NCBI GenBank assembly: GCA_964646415.1 | Contig: CAZYEL010000012.1 | Span: 1 to 34,901 of the forward strand | DNA: 34,901 nt | Reading direction: 5' to 3' | Origin: VGJV01 sp964646415 | Lineage (GTDB): Bacteria; Patescibacteriota; Minisyncoccia; UBA6257; 2-01-FULL-56-20 | Shown: positions 1 through 6,836 of the stretch, one piece after another | How positions within the stretch are numbered: the first letter of the stretch is position 1 | How the letters are laid out: each line of letters opens with the position of its first letter | Notes under the pieces: model-generated | What the model was told of the DNA's origin: nothing | Database searches by the model: none | The model's input: the letters and a program-made list of their open reading frames with translations, nothing else | Position numbers and translations under genes: made by a program

Positions 1-100
1 ATTTCATCTCGTTTTCTATATCAACGAGCTGGGTATAAAACTCATCTTTTTTAGCGGAGTTTGCTTTGCGCAGATCTTTATTTGAAGATTTTCTTTTCAT
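1..100 (-). CDS. EcoRI-type adenine-specific DNA methyltransferase, N-terminal fragment
   Basis: Only the first 33 codons lie in the window; the gene runs off the left edge. The visible residues include KKDEFYTQLVDIENEM, which closely matches the conserved N-terminus of M.EcoRI-type N6-adenine methyltransferases as I remember it (DEFYTQ..DIENEL). Family members methylate adenine in a restriction-modification system or as orphan enzymes. The SAM-binding and NPP(F/Y) motifs would lie outside the window and cannot be checked. The ATG is 4 nt after the stop of the small HTH gene on the same strand, so the two are almost certainly co-transcribed. The segment is AT-richer than the core genes to the right, in keeping with horizontal acquisition. 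Whether a restriction endonuclease follows is unknown. Confidence 0.75.
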   Translation of the reverse strand, partial: MKRKSSNKDLRKANSAKKDEFYTQLVDIENEMK

Positions 101-104
101 AAAA

Positions 105-305
105 TTATTTAAACAATTCTGCCGTCGGTACGCCGAGGGCTTTAGCTATTTTTTCTAATGTGTCTACGGTTGGATTAGGGCTTTCGCCTGTTTCTATCTT
201 TACAACCGTATTTAAAGCTAAATCAGCGTCTTTTGAGAGGCGATCTTGGGATATGCCTTTTTTCTGCCGAAGTTTGCGGATATTTTCACTAACTGAATTT
301 GCCAT
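105..305 (-). CDS. Small XRE-family HTH regulator, controller-like
   Basis: A 66-residue protein that is essentially one Cro/C1-type helix-turn-helix domain. The sequence KKGISQDRLSKDADLALNTV contains the turn and recognition helix, followed by the usual helix ending in KIAKALGVPTAELF. Size and position match the controller (C) proteins that precede and regulate restriction-modification genes: it sits directly upstream of an EcoRI-like methyltransferase with a 4-nt gap. A palindromic, C-box-like operator lies 23-52 nt upstream of its start and would allow autoregulation. The HTH family call is secure; the controller role is inferred from context. It could instead be an antitoxin-like or phage-type repressor. 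Confidence 0.8.
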   Translation of the reverse strand: MANSVSENIRKLRQKKGISQDRLSKDADLALNTVVKIETGESPNPTVDTLEKIAKALGVPTAELFK

Positions 306-327
306 ATTGTTTTGACTTTGATAAACT

Positions 328-357
328 ATTATAATACACTACTTATAGTGAGTGTAT
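328..357 (-). promoter_or_regulatory. Promoter and palindromic operator of the HTH/methyltransferase operon
   Basis: Reading the minus strand, a perfect TATAAT lies at 333-328, 22 nt before the ATG. Upstream, 334-357 is an inverted repeat with 7-bp arms (ATACACT at 334-340, AGTGTAT at 351-357) around a TATA centre. Its middle contains ACT-TAT-AGT, resembling half-sites of C-protein boxes (GACTnnnAGTC). Binding there would cover the -35 region, consistent with autorepression. The palindrome is seen directly; the regulator assignment is inferred. Confidence 0.6.
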
Positions 358-360
358 ATC

Positions 361-869
361 AACTTGCTTAATACAATGGTATCAAAAATATTAAAATTTG
401 GCAAACAAAAAGGGAGTTCCTTGTCGTTGCCCGCGCACGGGAGGGATGGGGCAAGGGCAATATCTCTTTTGGCGGCGCATTTCGCAAAGCGAAATACAAA
501 ATTCGGCGACGGCGGAAAAGCGAGGGCGGGCAAAAATTCCTTCCCCCCAACCCCCTTCCTTTTTGCCCGCCCGAGCTTAAAAGTTTCTCAAAATTCAGCG
601 TTCGGATTTTCGCGAAAAAAAGTTCGGATTTCGTTCAGCGTTCGGAGCCAAATTGTATGTTGCGAGTTTATTGCCTCGGCGCTTCGCGCCTCGGCAGGCA
701 GATTGTATAGTATTTGCCAAGATTTTTTGGGTTCAATCGCCACCTTTTGCGAAAGCAAAACGCGGTTCGCCGTTGCGAAGCAACGGATAAACGAAGTTTA
801 TGAGCCAATCCTTTTTATTCCGCCGAAGGCGGAAAGCAAAGCGATAATTTTTAACAGCCCAAAAGCGAT
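361..869. other. Hairpin-rich non-coding spacer
   Basis: No convincing gene lies here; the one long open frame is low-quality and overlaps the palindromes. The stretch holds a chain of short perfect hairpins with 3-4 nt loops: 479-495 (loop AAA), 678-690 (loop TTC), 745-760 (loop GAAA), 770-786 (loop GAA), 787-801 (loop GAA) and 818-834 (loop GAA). The last three are nearly head to tail just upstream of the recombinase. The 13-mer TTCAGCGTTCGGA occurs twice (594-606 and 634-646). The left arm of the recombinase-flanking inverted repeat occupies 643-769. Confidence 0.7.
643..769 (+). repeat. Left arm of 127-bp inverted repeat flanking the recombinase
   Basis: This stretch is the reverse complement of 2218-2344 with no mismatch that I could find. 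It starts with CGGAGCCA, identical to the 3' end of the tRNA-Asn gene (acceptor end, discriminator G and CCA), then copies the tRNA's downstream flank. After 769 the match breaks for a 33-nt insert made of two GAA-loop hairpins (770-802) and then resumes for about 13 nt (803-815). Confidence 0.9.
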
Positions 870-2531
870 ATGAAATATTTTTTATACATTAGAAAATCAA
901 CAGACGAGGACGACAGACAGGTTTTGTCGCTGGAAGCACAGGAAACGGAATTGAAAGAATTTGCCTTGCGGGAAAATCTTTTGATCGCCGCTACTTTCCG
1001 AGAATCACAAACCGCCAAAGAGCCGGGCAGACCAATTTTCAACGATATGCTCAAACGAATGGAAAGCGACGAAGCCGAGGGGATTTTAGCGTGGCACCCC
1101 GACAGATTGGCAAGAAACAGCATAGACGGCGGACGAATAATTTTTTTGATAGACACCGGAAAAATCAAGGCGCTAAAATCCCCGACATTCTGGTTTGAGC
1201 CGACCCCGCAAGGCAAATTCATGTTAAATATCGCTTTTGGGCAATCCAAATACTTTGTTGATAATCTTTCAGAGAATACTAAAAGAGGGTTGCGTCAAAA
1301 ATTACGCCGAGGCGAATTGCCCGGCTATGCTCCGCTTGGCTATTTGAACGACTTGCTAAAACATACGATGTATAAAGACCCCGAAAGATTTCGCCTCGTC
1401 AAGAAAATTTTTGAAATGTACGCAACCGGAAATTATTCTCTGAAAGATGTGCGGAAGTTGATAACTTCCGCCGGCTTGTTGAGCCGAAAGAAAAATATGC
1501 TTTCCGTCTCCAATATCCAAAGCATACTTTCCAATTCTTTTTATTACGGAGTTTTCAAATATAACGGCGAAATGTATGACGGAAAGCATGAGCCAATGAT
1601 TCCAAAGAAACTTTTTGAAGCGTGCCAAAAAGTGATGGCGGATCGTTCGCGCCCGAAAAAGCCGAGCCAAAAGGAATATCCGTTTAGAAACTTGCTCAAG
1701 TGCGGCGAGTGCGGGTGCGCCATCACTTCCGAAACGCAAAAAGGACATAACTACTACCGCTGTACCAAAAAGAAAGACAAGCAATGTTCGCAAAAATATA
1801 TCCGCGAGGAAGTTTTGGCACGCCAGATTTCGGACGAGATTCAAAAAGTTTCTTTGCCTCCCGCTTGGGCGGAGTGGATGTTAGCAGAACTCAACAAGGA
1901 AGAAGCAGAAGCCGCCCAAGCGGGCGCCGTTTTCGCTCAAAATCTCAAAAACAAAATAAAAGAGCTTGAAGGAAAGCTCGACCTGCTTTTAGATGCACAT
2001 TTAGCCAGCACTATTTCGCGCGAGGAATACACCGCCAAAAAAGAGAAATTGATAATTGAAAAGGCCGAGCTTTCCGAAAAATTGAAGGATTTTGAGCGAA
2101 ACGGCAATCATTGGCTCGAACCGGCCCGACAATTCATTTTAGCGGCTCAACAAGCCAAAATTATCGCTTTGCAAGAAAATCCCGTTGCGGGACGGGATTT
2201 TCTCAAAAGGATTGGCTCGAACCGCGTTTTGCTTTCGCAAAAGGTGGCGATTGAACCCAAAAAATCTTGGCAAATACTATACAATCTGCCTGCCGAGGCG
2301 CGAAGCGCCGAGGCAATAAACTCGCAACATACAATTTGGCTCCGGCGGCAGGGATCGAACCTGCGACCATCTCCTTACACTTGTCCTACTGTTTCCAGTG
2401 GGGGTGGACTATATCATCACCTTATCCGCCAACTGGCGGACTTAGGTGTCTCGGTATCTAGTCTCTACGGAGCCCCCGCTCGAAGTATCGAATGGGGTTC
2501 CCACGGTATTCGCATATCCAAGAGGATTTAG
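870..2531 (+). CDS. Large serine site-specific recombinase
   Basis: The N-terminal resolvase domain begins YIRKSTDEDDRQ, with the catalytic serine at residue 10, and continues with LAWHPDRLARN typical of the family. A recombinase domain follows (about residues 150-250), then a zinc ribbon near residues 275-310 with CGECGC and a later YRC/C pair, then a coiled coil (about 330-400). This is the architecture of large serine integrases. Codons from about 450 lie in the right inverted-repeat arm, and codons from about 490 run antisense through the tRNA-Asn gene and its intron. The last 60 or so residues (including RRQGSNLRP) are therefore an accidental tail created by the junction rather than conserved protein. 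The gene is divergent from the HTH/methyltransferase pair. The insertion target was probably the tRNA end. Confidence 0.9.
   Translation: MKYFLYIRKSTDEDDRQVLSLEAQETELKEFALRENLLIAATFRESQTAKEPGRPIFNDMLKRMESDEAEGILAWHPDRLARNSIDGGRIIFLIDTGKIKALKSPTFWFEPTPQGKFMLNIAFGQSKYFVDNLSENTKRGLRQKLRRGELPGYAPLGYLNDLLKHTMYKDPERFRLVKKIFEMYATGNYSLKDVRKLITSAGLLSRKKNMLSVSNIQSILSNSFYYGVFKYNGEMYDGKHEPMIPKKLFEACQKVMADRSRPKKPSQKEYPFRNLLKCGECGCAITSETQKGHNYYRCTKKKDKQCSQKYIREEVLARQISDEIQKVSLPPAWAEWMLAELNKEEAEAAQAGAVFAQNLKNKIKELEGKLDLLLDAHLASTISREEYTAKKEKLIIEKAELSEKLKDFERNGNHWLEPARQFILAAQQAKIIALQENPVAGRDFLKRIGSNRVLLSQKVAIEPKKSWQILYNLPAEARSAEAINSQHTIWLRRQGSNLRPSPYTCPTVSSGGGLYHHLIRQLADLGVSVSSLYGAPARSIEWGSHGIRISKRI
2218..2344 (-). 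repeat. Right arm of 127-bp inverted repeat, ending in tRNA-Asn
   Basis: Reverse complement of 643-769. The arm covers codons about 450-491 of the recombinase and terminates inside the tRNA acceptor stem: its outer 8 nt (2337-2344) are the tRNA 3' end. Recombination between the arms would flip the recombinase while leaving the tRNA 3' end unchanged. Confidence 0.9.
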
Positions 2532-2626
2532 CATTCACCGTTATCCCGAGATGTTACATCGCACGGTTTCCCGCGCGAGCTGCCTATATTTGACAGGGAG
2601 CCGCTCTACCGCTGAGCTACGCCGGA
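2337..2626 (-). tRNA. tRNA-Asn(GTT) interrupted by a group I intron
   Basis: The 5' exon is 2626-2593 and the 3' exon 2377-2337. Joined, they give a full cloverleaf: acceptor TCCGGCG pairing with CGCCGGA, D arm GCTC/GAGC, anticodon loop CTGTTAA (anticodon GTT, Asn), T arm GCAGG/CCTGC, discriminator G and an encoded CCA. The anticodon stem is GCTCC/GGAGA, with a G-A mismatch at its outer pair. The junction falls between the second and third anticodon bases. If the intron is ignored the 5' half reads CTGTCAA, which would be mistaken for tRNA-Asp(GTC). An HNH gene ends 19 nt upstream on the same strand; the recombinase reads antisense through it. Confidence 0.88.
2378..2592 (-). ncRNA. Group I self-splicing intron in tRNA-Asn (IC3-like)
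   Basis: A 215-nt intron without an ORF. Seen on the minus strand: P1 formed by exon CUGU plus intron C with the guide GGCAG (2584-2580), placing the required U.G wobble at the 5' splice site; P2 closed by a GAAA loop; the R motif GAGACTAGATACC (2465-2453) and S motif ATATAGTCC (2414-2406), which pair as P7 (GACTA/TAGTC); P8 with CACCT/AGGTG and TCCGCC/GGCGGA; a P9 hairpin ACTG-GAAA-CAGT; and a terminal G (2378). The core and both GAAA loops resemble the Azoarcus tRNA-Ile and cyanobacterial tRNA-Leu introns, hence the IC3-like label. Boundaries follow from restoring the anticodon loop. Confidence 0.88.
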
Positions 2627-2645
2627 ATCTTACTGCGCACTCACT

Positions 2646-2987
2646 TTACAGCTTTCTTATACCATTTTCAACTTCACTGTGGCAGTTCTTACAAAGTAGT
2701 ATGCATTTTTTTGCTTCTTGTACTATCGAATCCCAAGAGTAGCATAAGCCCTTCACGCTTAATGAAAACGATTTTAAATCAGGATTTTTGTGGTGGAAAT
2801 CGAGAGCGCCAACATATTTATTATAACCGCACGCGCTACATTTCCCGCCAAACAGAGAAACAAGCTTTTTCTTCTTATTTATGCGATTGGCTGTTACCCA
2901 TTCCGAGGCGCATTTACCGCATCGCTTCGTTCCGTCTTTTCGAGGGAAGTGTTTTGTTTGGCCGTGTTTCTTACACTCACATTCCAT
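2646..2987 (-). CDS. HNH endonuclease
   Basis: A 113-residue protein with an N-terminal zinc-ribbon-like part (CKKHGQTKHF...CGKC) and a C-terminal HNH nuclease fold: a CSACGY knuckle, the catalytic DFHHKNP, and a second knuckle CILLCKNCHSEVE carrying the N and last H. Stand-alone HNH proteins of this size are common in phages and mobile introns. It ends 19 nt before the 5' end of the intron-split tRNA-Asn on the same strand, so the two may share a transcript. This makes it a candidate free-standing homing endonuclease for the intron or neighbouring element, which is inference. The start is supported by a TGt-TATAAT box 6 nt before the ATG. Confidence 0.85.
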   Translation of the reverse strand: MECECKKHGQTKHFPRKDGTKRCGKCASEWVTANRINKKKKLVSLFGGKCSACGYNKYVGALDFHHKNPDLKSFSLSVKGLCYSWDSIVQEAKKCILLCKNCHSEVENGIRKL

Positions 2988-3002
2988 CTTTATATTATAA
3001 CA
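2988..3002 (-). promoter_or_regulatory. Extended -10 promoter of HNH gene (leaderless)
   Basis: On the minus strand TGt (3002-3000) precedes a perfect TATAAT (2999-2994), and the ATG follows after 6 nt. No ribosome binding site fits, so transcription probably begins at or next to the start codon. Confidence 0.65.
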
Positions 3003-3043
3003 CTTGGTGTTAAGCCGATATGAGTTTTCAAGTTTTTTCCATC

Positions 3044-3060
3044 TGGTACTCTAAAGAGGT
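3044..3060 (+). promoter_or_regulatory. Extended -10 promoter of lamin-tail protein gene (leaderless)
   Basis: TGg-TACTCT at 3044-3052 is followed by 8 nt and the ATG at 3061. The 8 nt contain AGAGG, but transcription from this box would start too late to include it fully. Confidence 0.55.
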
Positions 3061-4680
3061 ATGCGCTTCATTCTTGCGGCGCTCGGAGCGGTCATTGTGG
3101 CGGGAGTTGTTTCCTATGCAACCGTGACAAGGTTCGCGGGGTATCCCGTGCCGCTCAAGGAAGCGGGGAAGCTTGTTTCGGCGACGATTTCGGACGCGGT
3201 GCGCGGTTCGCCGGGGGAGCAGGGCGGAAAACCTTTCATGGAGATTTCACGGGAGCGTTCTTCGGAAGACGATATTCCGGTTGTTTCGCCAAAGAAGATT
3301 GCATCCGCCGCAATGCGTCAGCCGAACGCGCCAGCGAAGTCCTCGCAGAGCAAGAGCGCCCCTTCTGCCGTGGTTTCCGGTCCGCCGGTGCGCATGGCAT
3401 CTGCGGCGAGTTCTGTAGTTTCATCGGCGGCGACTTCTTCGCAGACAATTCCTCCATTGCCTTTGGAAATTGTTCCACCCGAAGCGCTGCCGGAGGAAAC
3501 CATGGAGGTTTGTGATTTCTCCGAGAGAAAACATCCCACGCACCTGGTGTTGCTCAATGAAATCGCGTGGATGGGTTCGACTCTGCGGGGAGCAGAAGAC
3601 GGCGGCGGAGGCGCGCAGGCGGAGTGGCTTGAGCTCAAAAATAATTTCGGGAGGGATATTGACCTCGCGGATTGGCGCATCCTGAACAAGGCGGGAAAGT
3701 TCAAAATCGACTTCGACTCCGGCGACGAACTTAAGGAAGGCGCGCATTTTCTTCTTGAGCGGGGGGATGATGAAACGGTGCTGGAGGCGCTTGCGGACAA
3801 AACGTACTCCGGCGCACTCTTGAACAGCGGGGACTGGCTTCGGCTTTTTGACGCGCGATGCAGGCTGGTGGATGAAGTGGACGGCTCGCACGGATGGCCG
3901 GCGGGGGACAATACATCGAAGAAGACGATGGAGCGGAGCGCGGTTGATTTAAGCTGGAACACGAGCGGGGTCATCGGCGGAACGCCGGGGGTGATAAATT
4001 CCGCAATGTATACGCGCAATTCCCCGCCTATTCTTACGGCGTCTCCGGTTCCATCGTCACCCACTCCATCTTCAACTCCGTCGCCTTCTTCTTCGCCCTC
4101 AACTTCTTCAGCCGCTTCATCGACGGACTCTGCGGCAACATCCACCGTGGCGGAGAACGCCTCGTCGTCCCAGGAGTCGGCGTCGGGCGGGACTGTGCAA
4201 AGCGGGGTCACTCACGTGGTGATTGCGGCGGTGCAGATAACGGGCGGCACGGGATTGAGCGGCAATGATTTTGTGAAACTGTACAATCCGACCGCGAACC
4301 CGATTGTCATCGGCGGGTGGAAGTTGCGGAAGCGCGCCCAGACGGGGAGCGAATCCTCGGTGCGGGTATTCGCCGGAGGGCGGACTATCTCGGCGGGCGG
4401 CTATTTCACATGGGCGAATTCGGCGGACGGATTCGCCGTTTCGGTTGGCGCGAATGAATCAAGTACGCAGACGATTGCCTCGAACAACAGCATTGCGTTT
4501 CTTAATGCGGACGGCGCGCTTGTAGACGCGCTTGCGTGGGGCGAGGGACATGTGAACCCCTTTGCGGAGGCGGGCGCGTATCCGGCGAATCCGGAAGGCG
4601 GACAGCGTTTGACGCGGAAAATAGCGGGCGGCGCGGTGCAGGATACGGACAATAATGCGGCGGATTTTGAGATTCAATGA
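3061..4680 (+). CDS. Surface protein with two lamin-tail domains
   Basis: A 539-residue exported protein. Residues 1-24 form a signal or anchor helix (FILAALGAVIVAGVV). A low-complexity Ser/Ala/Pro spacer follows, then a lamin-tail (LTD) domain at about 160-320 (HLVLLNEIAWMGS ... EWLELKN ... IDLADWRI), a Ser/Pro/Thr-rich linker (about 320-380), and a second LTD-like domain to the C-terminus (HVVIAAVQITGG ... DFVKLYNPT ... VIGGWKL). LTDs are immunoglobulin-like folds often found in secreted proteins of this phylum, with presumed adhesive or wall roles. It probably sits outside the membrane, tethered by its N-terminus. The two domains are diverged from each other. No catalytic motif is visible. 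Confidence 0.85.
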   Translation: MRFILAALGAVIVAGVVSYATVTRFAGYPVPLKEAGKLVSATISDAVRGSPGEQGGKPFMEISRERSSEDDIPVVSPKKIASAAMRQPNAPAKSSQSKSAPSAVVSGPPVRMASAASSVVSSAATSSQTIPPLPLEIVPPEALPEETMEVCDFSERKHPTHLVLLNEIAWMGSTLRGAEDGGGGAQAEWLELKNNFGRDIDLADWRILNKAGKFKIDFDSGDELKEGAHFLLERGDDETVLEALADKTYSGALLNSGDWLRLFDARCRLVDEVDGSHGWPAGDNTSKKTMERSAVDLSWNTSGVIGGTPGVINSAMYTRNSPPILTASPVPSSPTPSSTPSPSSSPSTSSAASSTDSAATSTVAENASSSQESASGGTVQSGVTHVVIAAVQITGGTGLSGNDFVKLYNPTANPIVIGGWKLRKRAQTGSESSVRVFAGGRTISAGGYFTWANSADGFAVSVGANESSTQTIASNNSIAFLNADGALVDALAWGEGHVNPFAEAGAYPANPEGGQRLTRKIAGGAVQDTDNNAADFEIQ

Positions 4681-4756
4681 AGAAAGGAGTAGGGAGAAAG
4701 GAATAAGGATTGAGAGTTGAATTACCTCATCCCATACTTCATACTTCTTACTCTCA
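4680..4756 (+). repeat. Facing pair of degenerate 7-nt arrays
   Basis: From 4680 the sequence falls into purine-rich heptamers (AAGAAAG GAGTAGG, then GAGAAAG, GAATAAG, GATTGAG). From about 4727 pyrimidine-rich heptamers follow (ATCCCAT ACTTCAT, then ACTTCTT, ACTCTCA). The second set is roughly the reverse complement of the first. The array ends at the start codon of the methyltransferase gene. Confidence 0.6.
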
Positions 4757-5238
4757 TGCGTCTCGTTGTCATTCTCCACAACATCCGCAGTCTCCATAAC
4801 GTCGGCTCGATTTTCCGCACTTCGGACGGCGCGGGCGTGGAGAAGCTTTACTTGTGCGGGATTACGCCCGTGCCGGTTGACCGGTTTGGGAACATCCGGA
4901 AGGAGGTTGCGAAAGTGGCGCTCGGCGCGGAGCGGGCGGTGCCATGGGAGCACGCGGTGCGCACCGCACCGCTTCTCGCGCGCCTCGCGCGCGCGGGGTG
5001 GCATCTCCTTGCGGTGGAGCAGTCGCGCACTGCGGAGGATATAGGGAAGGCATTGCCGCGCCTTCGGCGGGAGAAAAAGATCGCGGTGCTTTTGGGGGAG
5101 GAGGTGAGGGGAGTGCCGCCCGCGTTGCTGCGGCGCGTAGAACGGGTTGTGGAGATTCCGATGTATGGGAAGAAAGAATCTCTCAATGTTTCGGTCGCGG
5201 CGGGAATTGCGCTTTTCGCGCTGCGCAGTTCGCGATAG
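4756..5238 (+). CDS. SpoU/TrmH-family RNA 2'-O-methyltransferase
   Basis: A 160-residue SPOUT enzyme consisting of the catalytic domain only. All three family motifs are present: motif 1 HNIRSLHNVGSIFRTSDGAG, motif 2 VLLGEEVRGVP, and motif 3 IPMYGKKESLNVSVAAGIAL, which build the trefoil-knot SAM pocket. It transfers a methyl group to the ribose 2'-OH of a tRNA or rRNA nucleotide; the target cannot be told from sequence. I start it at ATG 4756 (MRLVVILHN) because homologous proteins begin there; the in-frame upstream ATG at 4717 lies within the repeat array. It ends 17 nt before the DUF192 gene. Confidence 0.88.
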   Translation: MRLVVILHNIRSLHNVGSIFRTSDGAGVEKLYLCGITPVPVDRFGNIRKEVAKVALGAERAVPWEHAVRTAPLLARLARAGWHLLAVEQSRTAEDIGKALPRLRREKKIAVLLGEEVRGVPPALLRRVERVVEIPMYGKKESLNVSVAAGIALFALRSSR

Positions 5239-5255
5239 CAATTTTCTCCACGGTA

Positions 5256-5702
5256 ATGTATTTGATTTTCATTGTCATAGTTATTGTGGGATTTTTCGCC
5301 TGGTGGCGGCGCGGGAGGAATATGCCGCCGAAGACCGCAGCGCTTTCGGTGGGGGGAAACCGGTTCACGGTAGAAATTGCGGATACGATGCCGCTCCGCG
5401 AACGCGGGCTCTCGGGAAGGGAGCGACTTGAAGAGGGGCGCGGGGTGCTGTTTGTGTTCGGCGCTCCCGCGCGCCACGGCTTTTGGATGAAAGGCATGAA
5501 GTTCGCGCTTGATTTTGTGTGGGTGAGCGGCGGTAAAGTCGTGGGTGTGACGGAGCATGTGCCTCCCCCGGCAGACTCGTTGTTCTCGCTCCCTATGTAT
5601 TATCCGCCGGAGCCGGTAGATACAATGCTTGAAGTGAACGCCGGGACGGTGGGAAAGGCGGGAATAAAGGTGGGGGACAAGGTAGAAATGGTAAACTTAT
5701 AG
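5256..5702 (+). CDS. Membrane-anchored DUF192 protein
   Basis: A 148-residue protein with one N-terminal transmembrane helix (YLIFIVIVIVGFFAWW) and a DUF192 domain, recognised by the sequence FWMKGMKFALDFVWV and the closing GIKVGDKVEM. DUF192 proteins are small beta-rich proteins, usually exported, of unsettled function. The start at 5256 places the helix directly at the N-terminus; the frame is open much further upstream but overlaps the preceding gene. Its stop is 2 nt before the GAPDH start, so the two are co-transcribed. The helix is encoded by GTCATx-like repeats also found at 6837-6866. Confidence 0.85.
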   Translation: MYLIFIVIVIVGFFAWWRRGRNMPPKTAALSVGGNRFTVEIADTMPLRERGLSGRERLEEGRGVLFVFGAPARHGFWMKGMKFALDFVWVSGGKVVGVTEHVPPPADSLFSLPMYYPPEPVDTMLEVNAGTVGKAGIKVGDKVEMVNL

Positions 5703-5704
5703 AT

Positions 5705-6739
5705 ATGAAGAAAACTCGCATCGCGATCAACGGGTTTGGGAGAATCGGGCGTCTTTTCCTGCGCGCCGCAACGGGAAATCCGGCATTTGAAGTTGTCGCA
5801 ATCAACGATTTGGGCGATGTGGAGAACCTTGCGTATTTATTGAAGTACGACACGGTGTATGGGAGGTATGCCGGAGATATCAGATTTCAGAAGTCGGATA
5901 TCGGAGGGAAGCTGGTTGTAGACGGGAAGGAGATTGCGATGTTGCAGGAGAAGGATGCCGAGAAGTTGCCGTGGAAGGATTTGGCGGTTGATGTGGTGGT
6001 GGAGGCGACGGGGATTTTTGAGTCGTACGAGAAGGCGACGGTACATCTCACGGCGGGGGCGAAACGCGTGGTTATCACCGCGCCCGCGAAGGACGCGGAT
6101 GGGTCGGCGGGCAAAACGGTTCTCATGGGCGTCAATAACGCCGCCTTGAGCGCGTGTAGTATCAGTTCCAATGCGTCGTGTACGACGAATTCGGTAGCGT
6201 CAGTGATACAAGTGTTGAGCGAAAACCCCGGTATCAAGAAAGCGCTGCTTGGCACGGTCCACGCCATGACGAGCACGCAGAATCTTGCGGACGGGCCGAC
6301 GAAAGGAAAAGACTTCCGACGCGGCCGCGCGGCGGGGATGAATATCGCGCCCTCGACCACCGGCGCCGCGATTGCGGTTACGCGCGCAGTCCCTGAACTT
6401 GAGGGTAAGTTCGACGGGCTTGCGTACCGCGTGCCGGTCATCGTCGGTTCGCTTTCAGACATCACGTTTGTTGCGAAGAGGAAGACTTCCGTTGAAGAAG
6501 TGAACAGCATCTTGACTGCCGCCGCCGCAGAACCGCGCTGGCAGGGGATACTTGCGGTCACAAACGAACAGCTTGTTTCATCGGACATTGTGGGCCGGAC
6601 GGAAGCCGCGATTGTTGACCTCTCGCTCACTAAAGTGGTTGATGGGGACTTGGTGAAAGTGCTTTCGTGGTACGACAACGAAGCGGGGTATGTGGCGACA
6701 CTTGTGAAGCATGTGGAAGCTGTCGCAGCTTTGGTGTAA
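5705..6739 (+). CDS. gap: Glyceraldehyde-3-phosphate dehydrogenase (type I)
   Basis: 344 residues, full length for the family. It oxidises glyceraldehyde-3-phosphate to 1,3-bisphosphoglycerate with NAD(P) and phosphate in the cytoplasm. Visible are the Rossmann motif INGFGRIGRLFLR, the NDLGD loop whose Asp favours NAD, the catalytic Cys in SNASCTTNSVAS (about residue 158), the HAMTSTQ segment with the active-site His, and the C-terminal SWYDNEAGYV. It follows the DUF192 stop by 2 nt and opens a run of sugar-phosphate genes. Downstream, 6738-6745 is a strong AGGAGG-like sequence with no start codon at a usable distance. Confidence 0.97.
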   Translation: MKKTRIAINGFGRIGRLFLRAATGNPAFEVVAINDLGDVENLAYLLKYDTVYGRYAGDIRFQKSDIGGKLVVDGKEIAMLQEKDAEKLPWKDLAVDVVVEATGIFESYEKATVHLTAGAKRVVITAPAKDADGSAGKTVLMGVNNAALSACSISSNASCTTNSVASVIQVLSENPGIKKALLGTVHAMTSTQNLADGPTKGKDFRRGRAAGMNIAPSTTGAAIAVTRAVPELEGKFDGLAYRVPVIVGSLSDITFVAKRKTSVEEVNSILTAAAAEPRWQGILAVTNEQLVSSDIVGRTEAAIVDLSLTKVVDGDLVKVLSWYDNEAGYVATLVKHVEAVAALV

Positions 6740-6770
6740 AGGAGGACACATACTCCGGCGAAAGGGGGTC

Positions 6771-6794
6771 GGGGGAAAGCGGAAGGGTTCCCCC
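6771..6794 (+). terminator. Possible terminator hairpin after gap
   Basis: GGGGGAA (6771-6777) pairs with TTCCCCC (6788-6794) around a 10-nt loop. No U-run follows directly, although a T-rich stretch starts at about 6827, so termination efficiency is uncertain. Confidence 0.4.
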
Positions 6795-6836
6795 GTGTCG
6801 GAATGAGCCGAAGGCGAACGGGGCGATTTTTATTTT

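Noticed and set aside
352..873. 173-codon open frame upstream of the recombinase
   Set aside because: It runs through the hairpins and the inverted repeat, has no recognisable domain and no ribosome binding site; its length reflects repeat composition.
2337..2531. Recombinase C-terminus as a genuine domain
   Set aside because: This part is antisense tRNA and intron; the RRQGSNLRP-type peptide is a known product of reading through tRNA genes.
2593..2626. tRNA-Asp(GTC) half gene
   Set aside because: The CTGTCAA loop includes intron bases; splicing yields CTGTTAA (Asn), and the acceptor stem pairs perfectly only with the distal exon.
3318..4211. 297-codon open frame opposite the lamin-tail gene
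   Set aside because: It is a shadow of the Ser/Pro-rich plus-strand gene; no domain or start signal.
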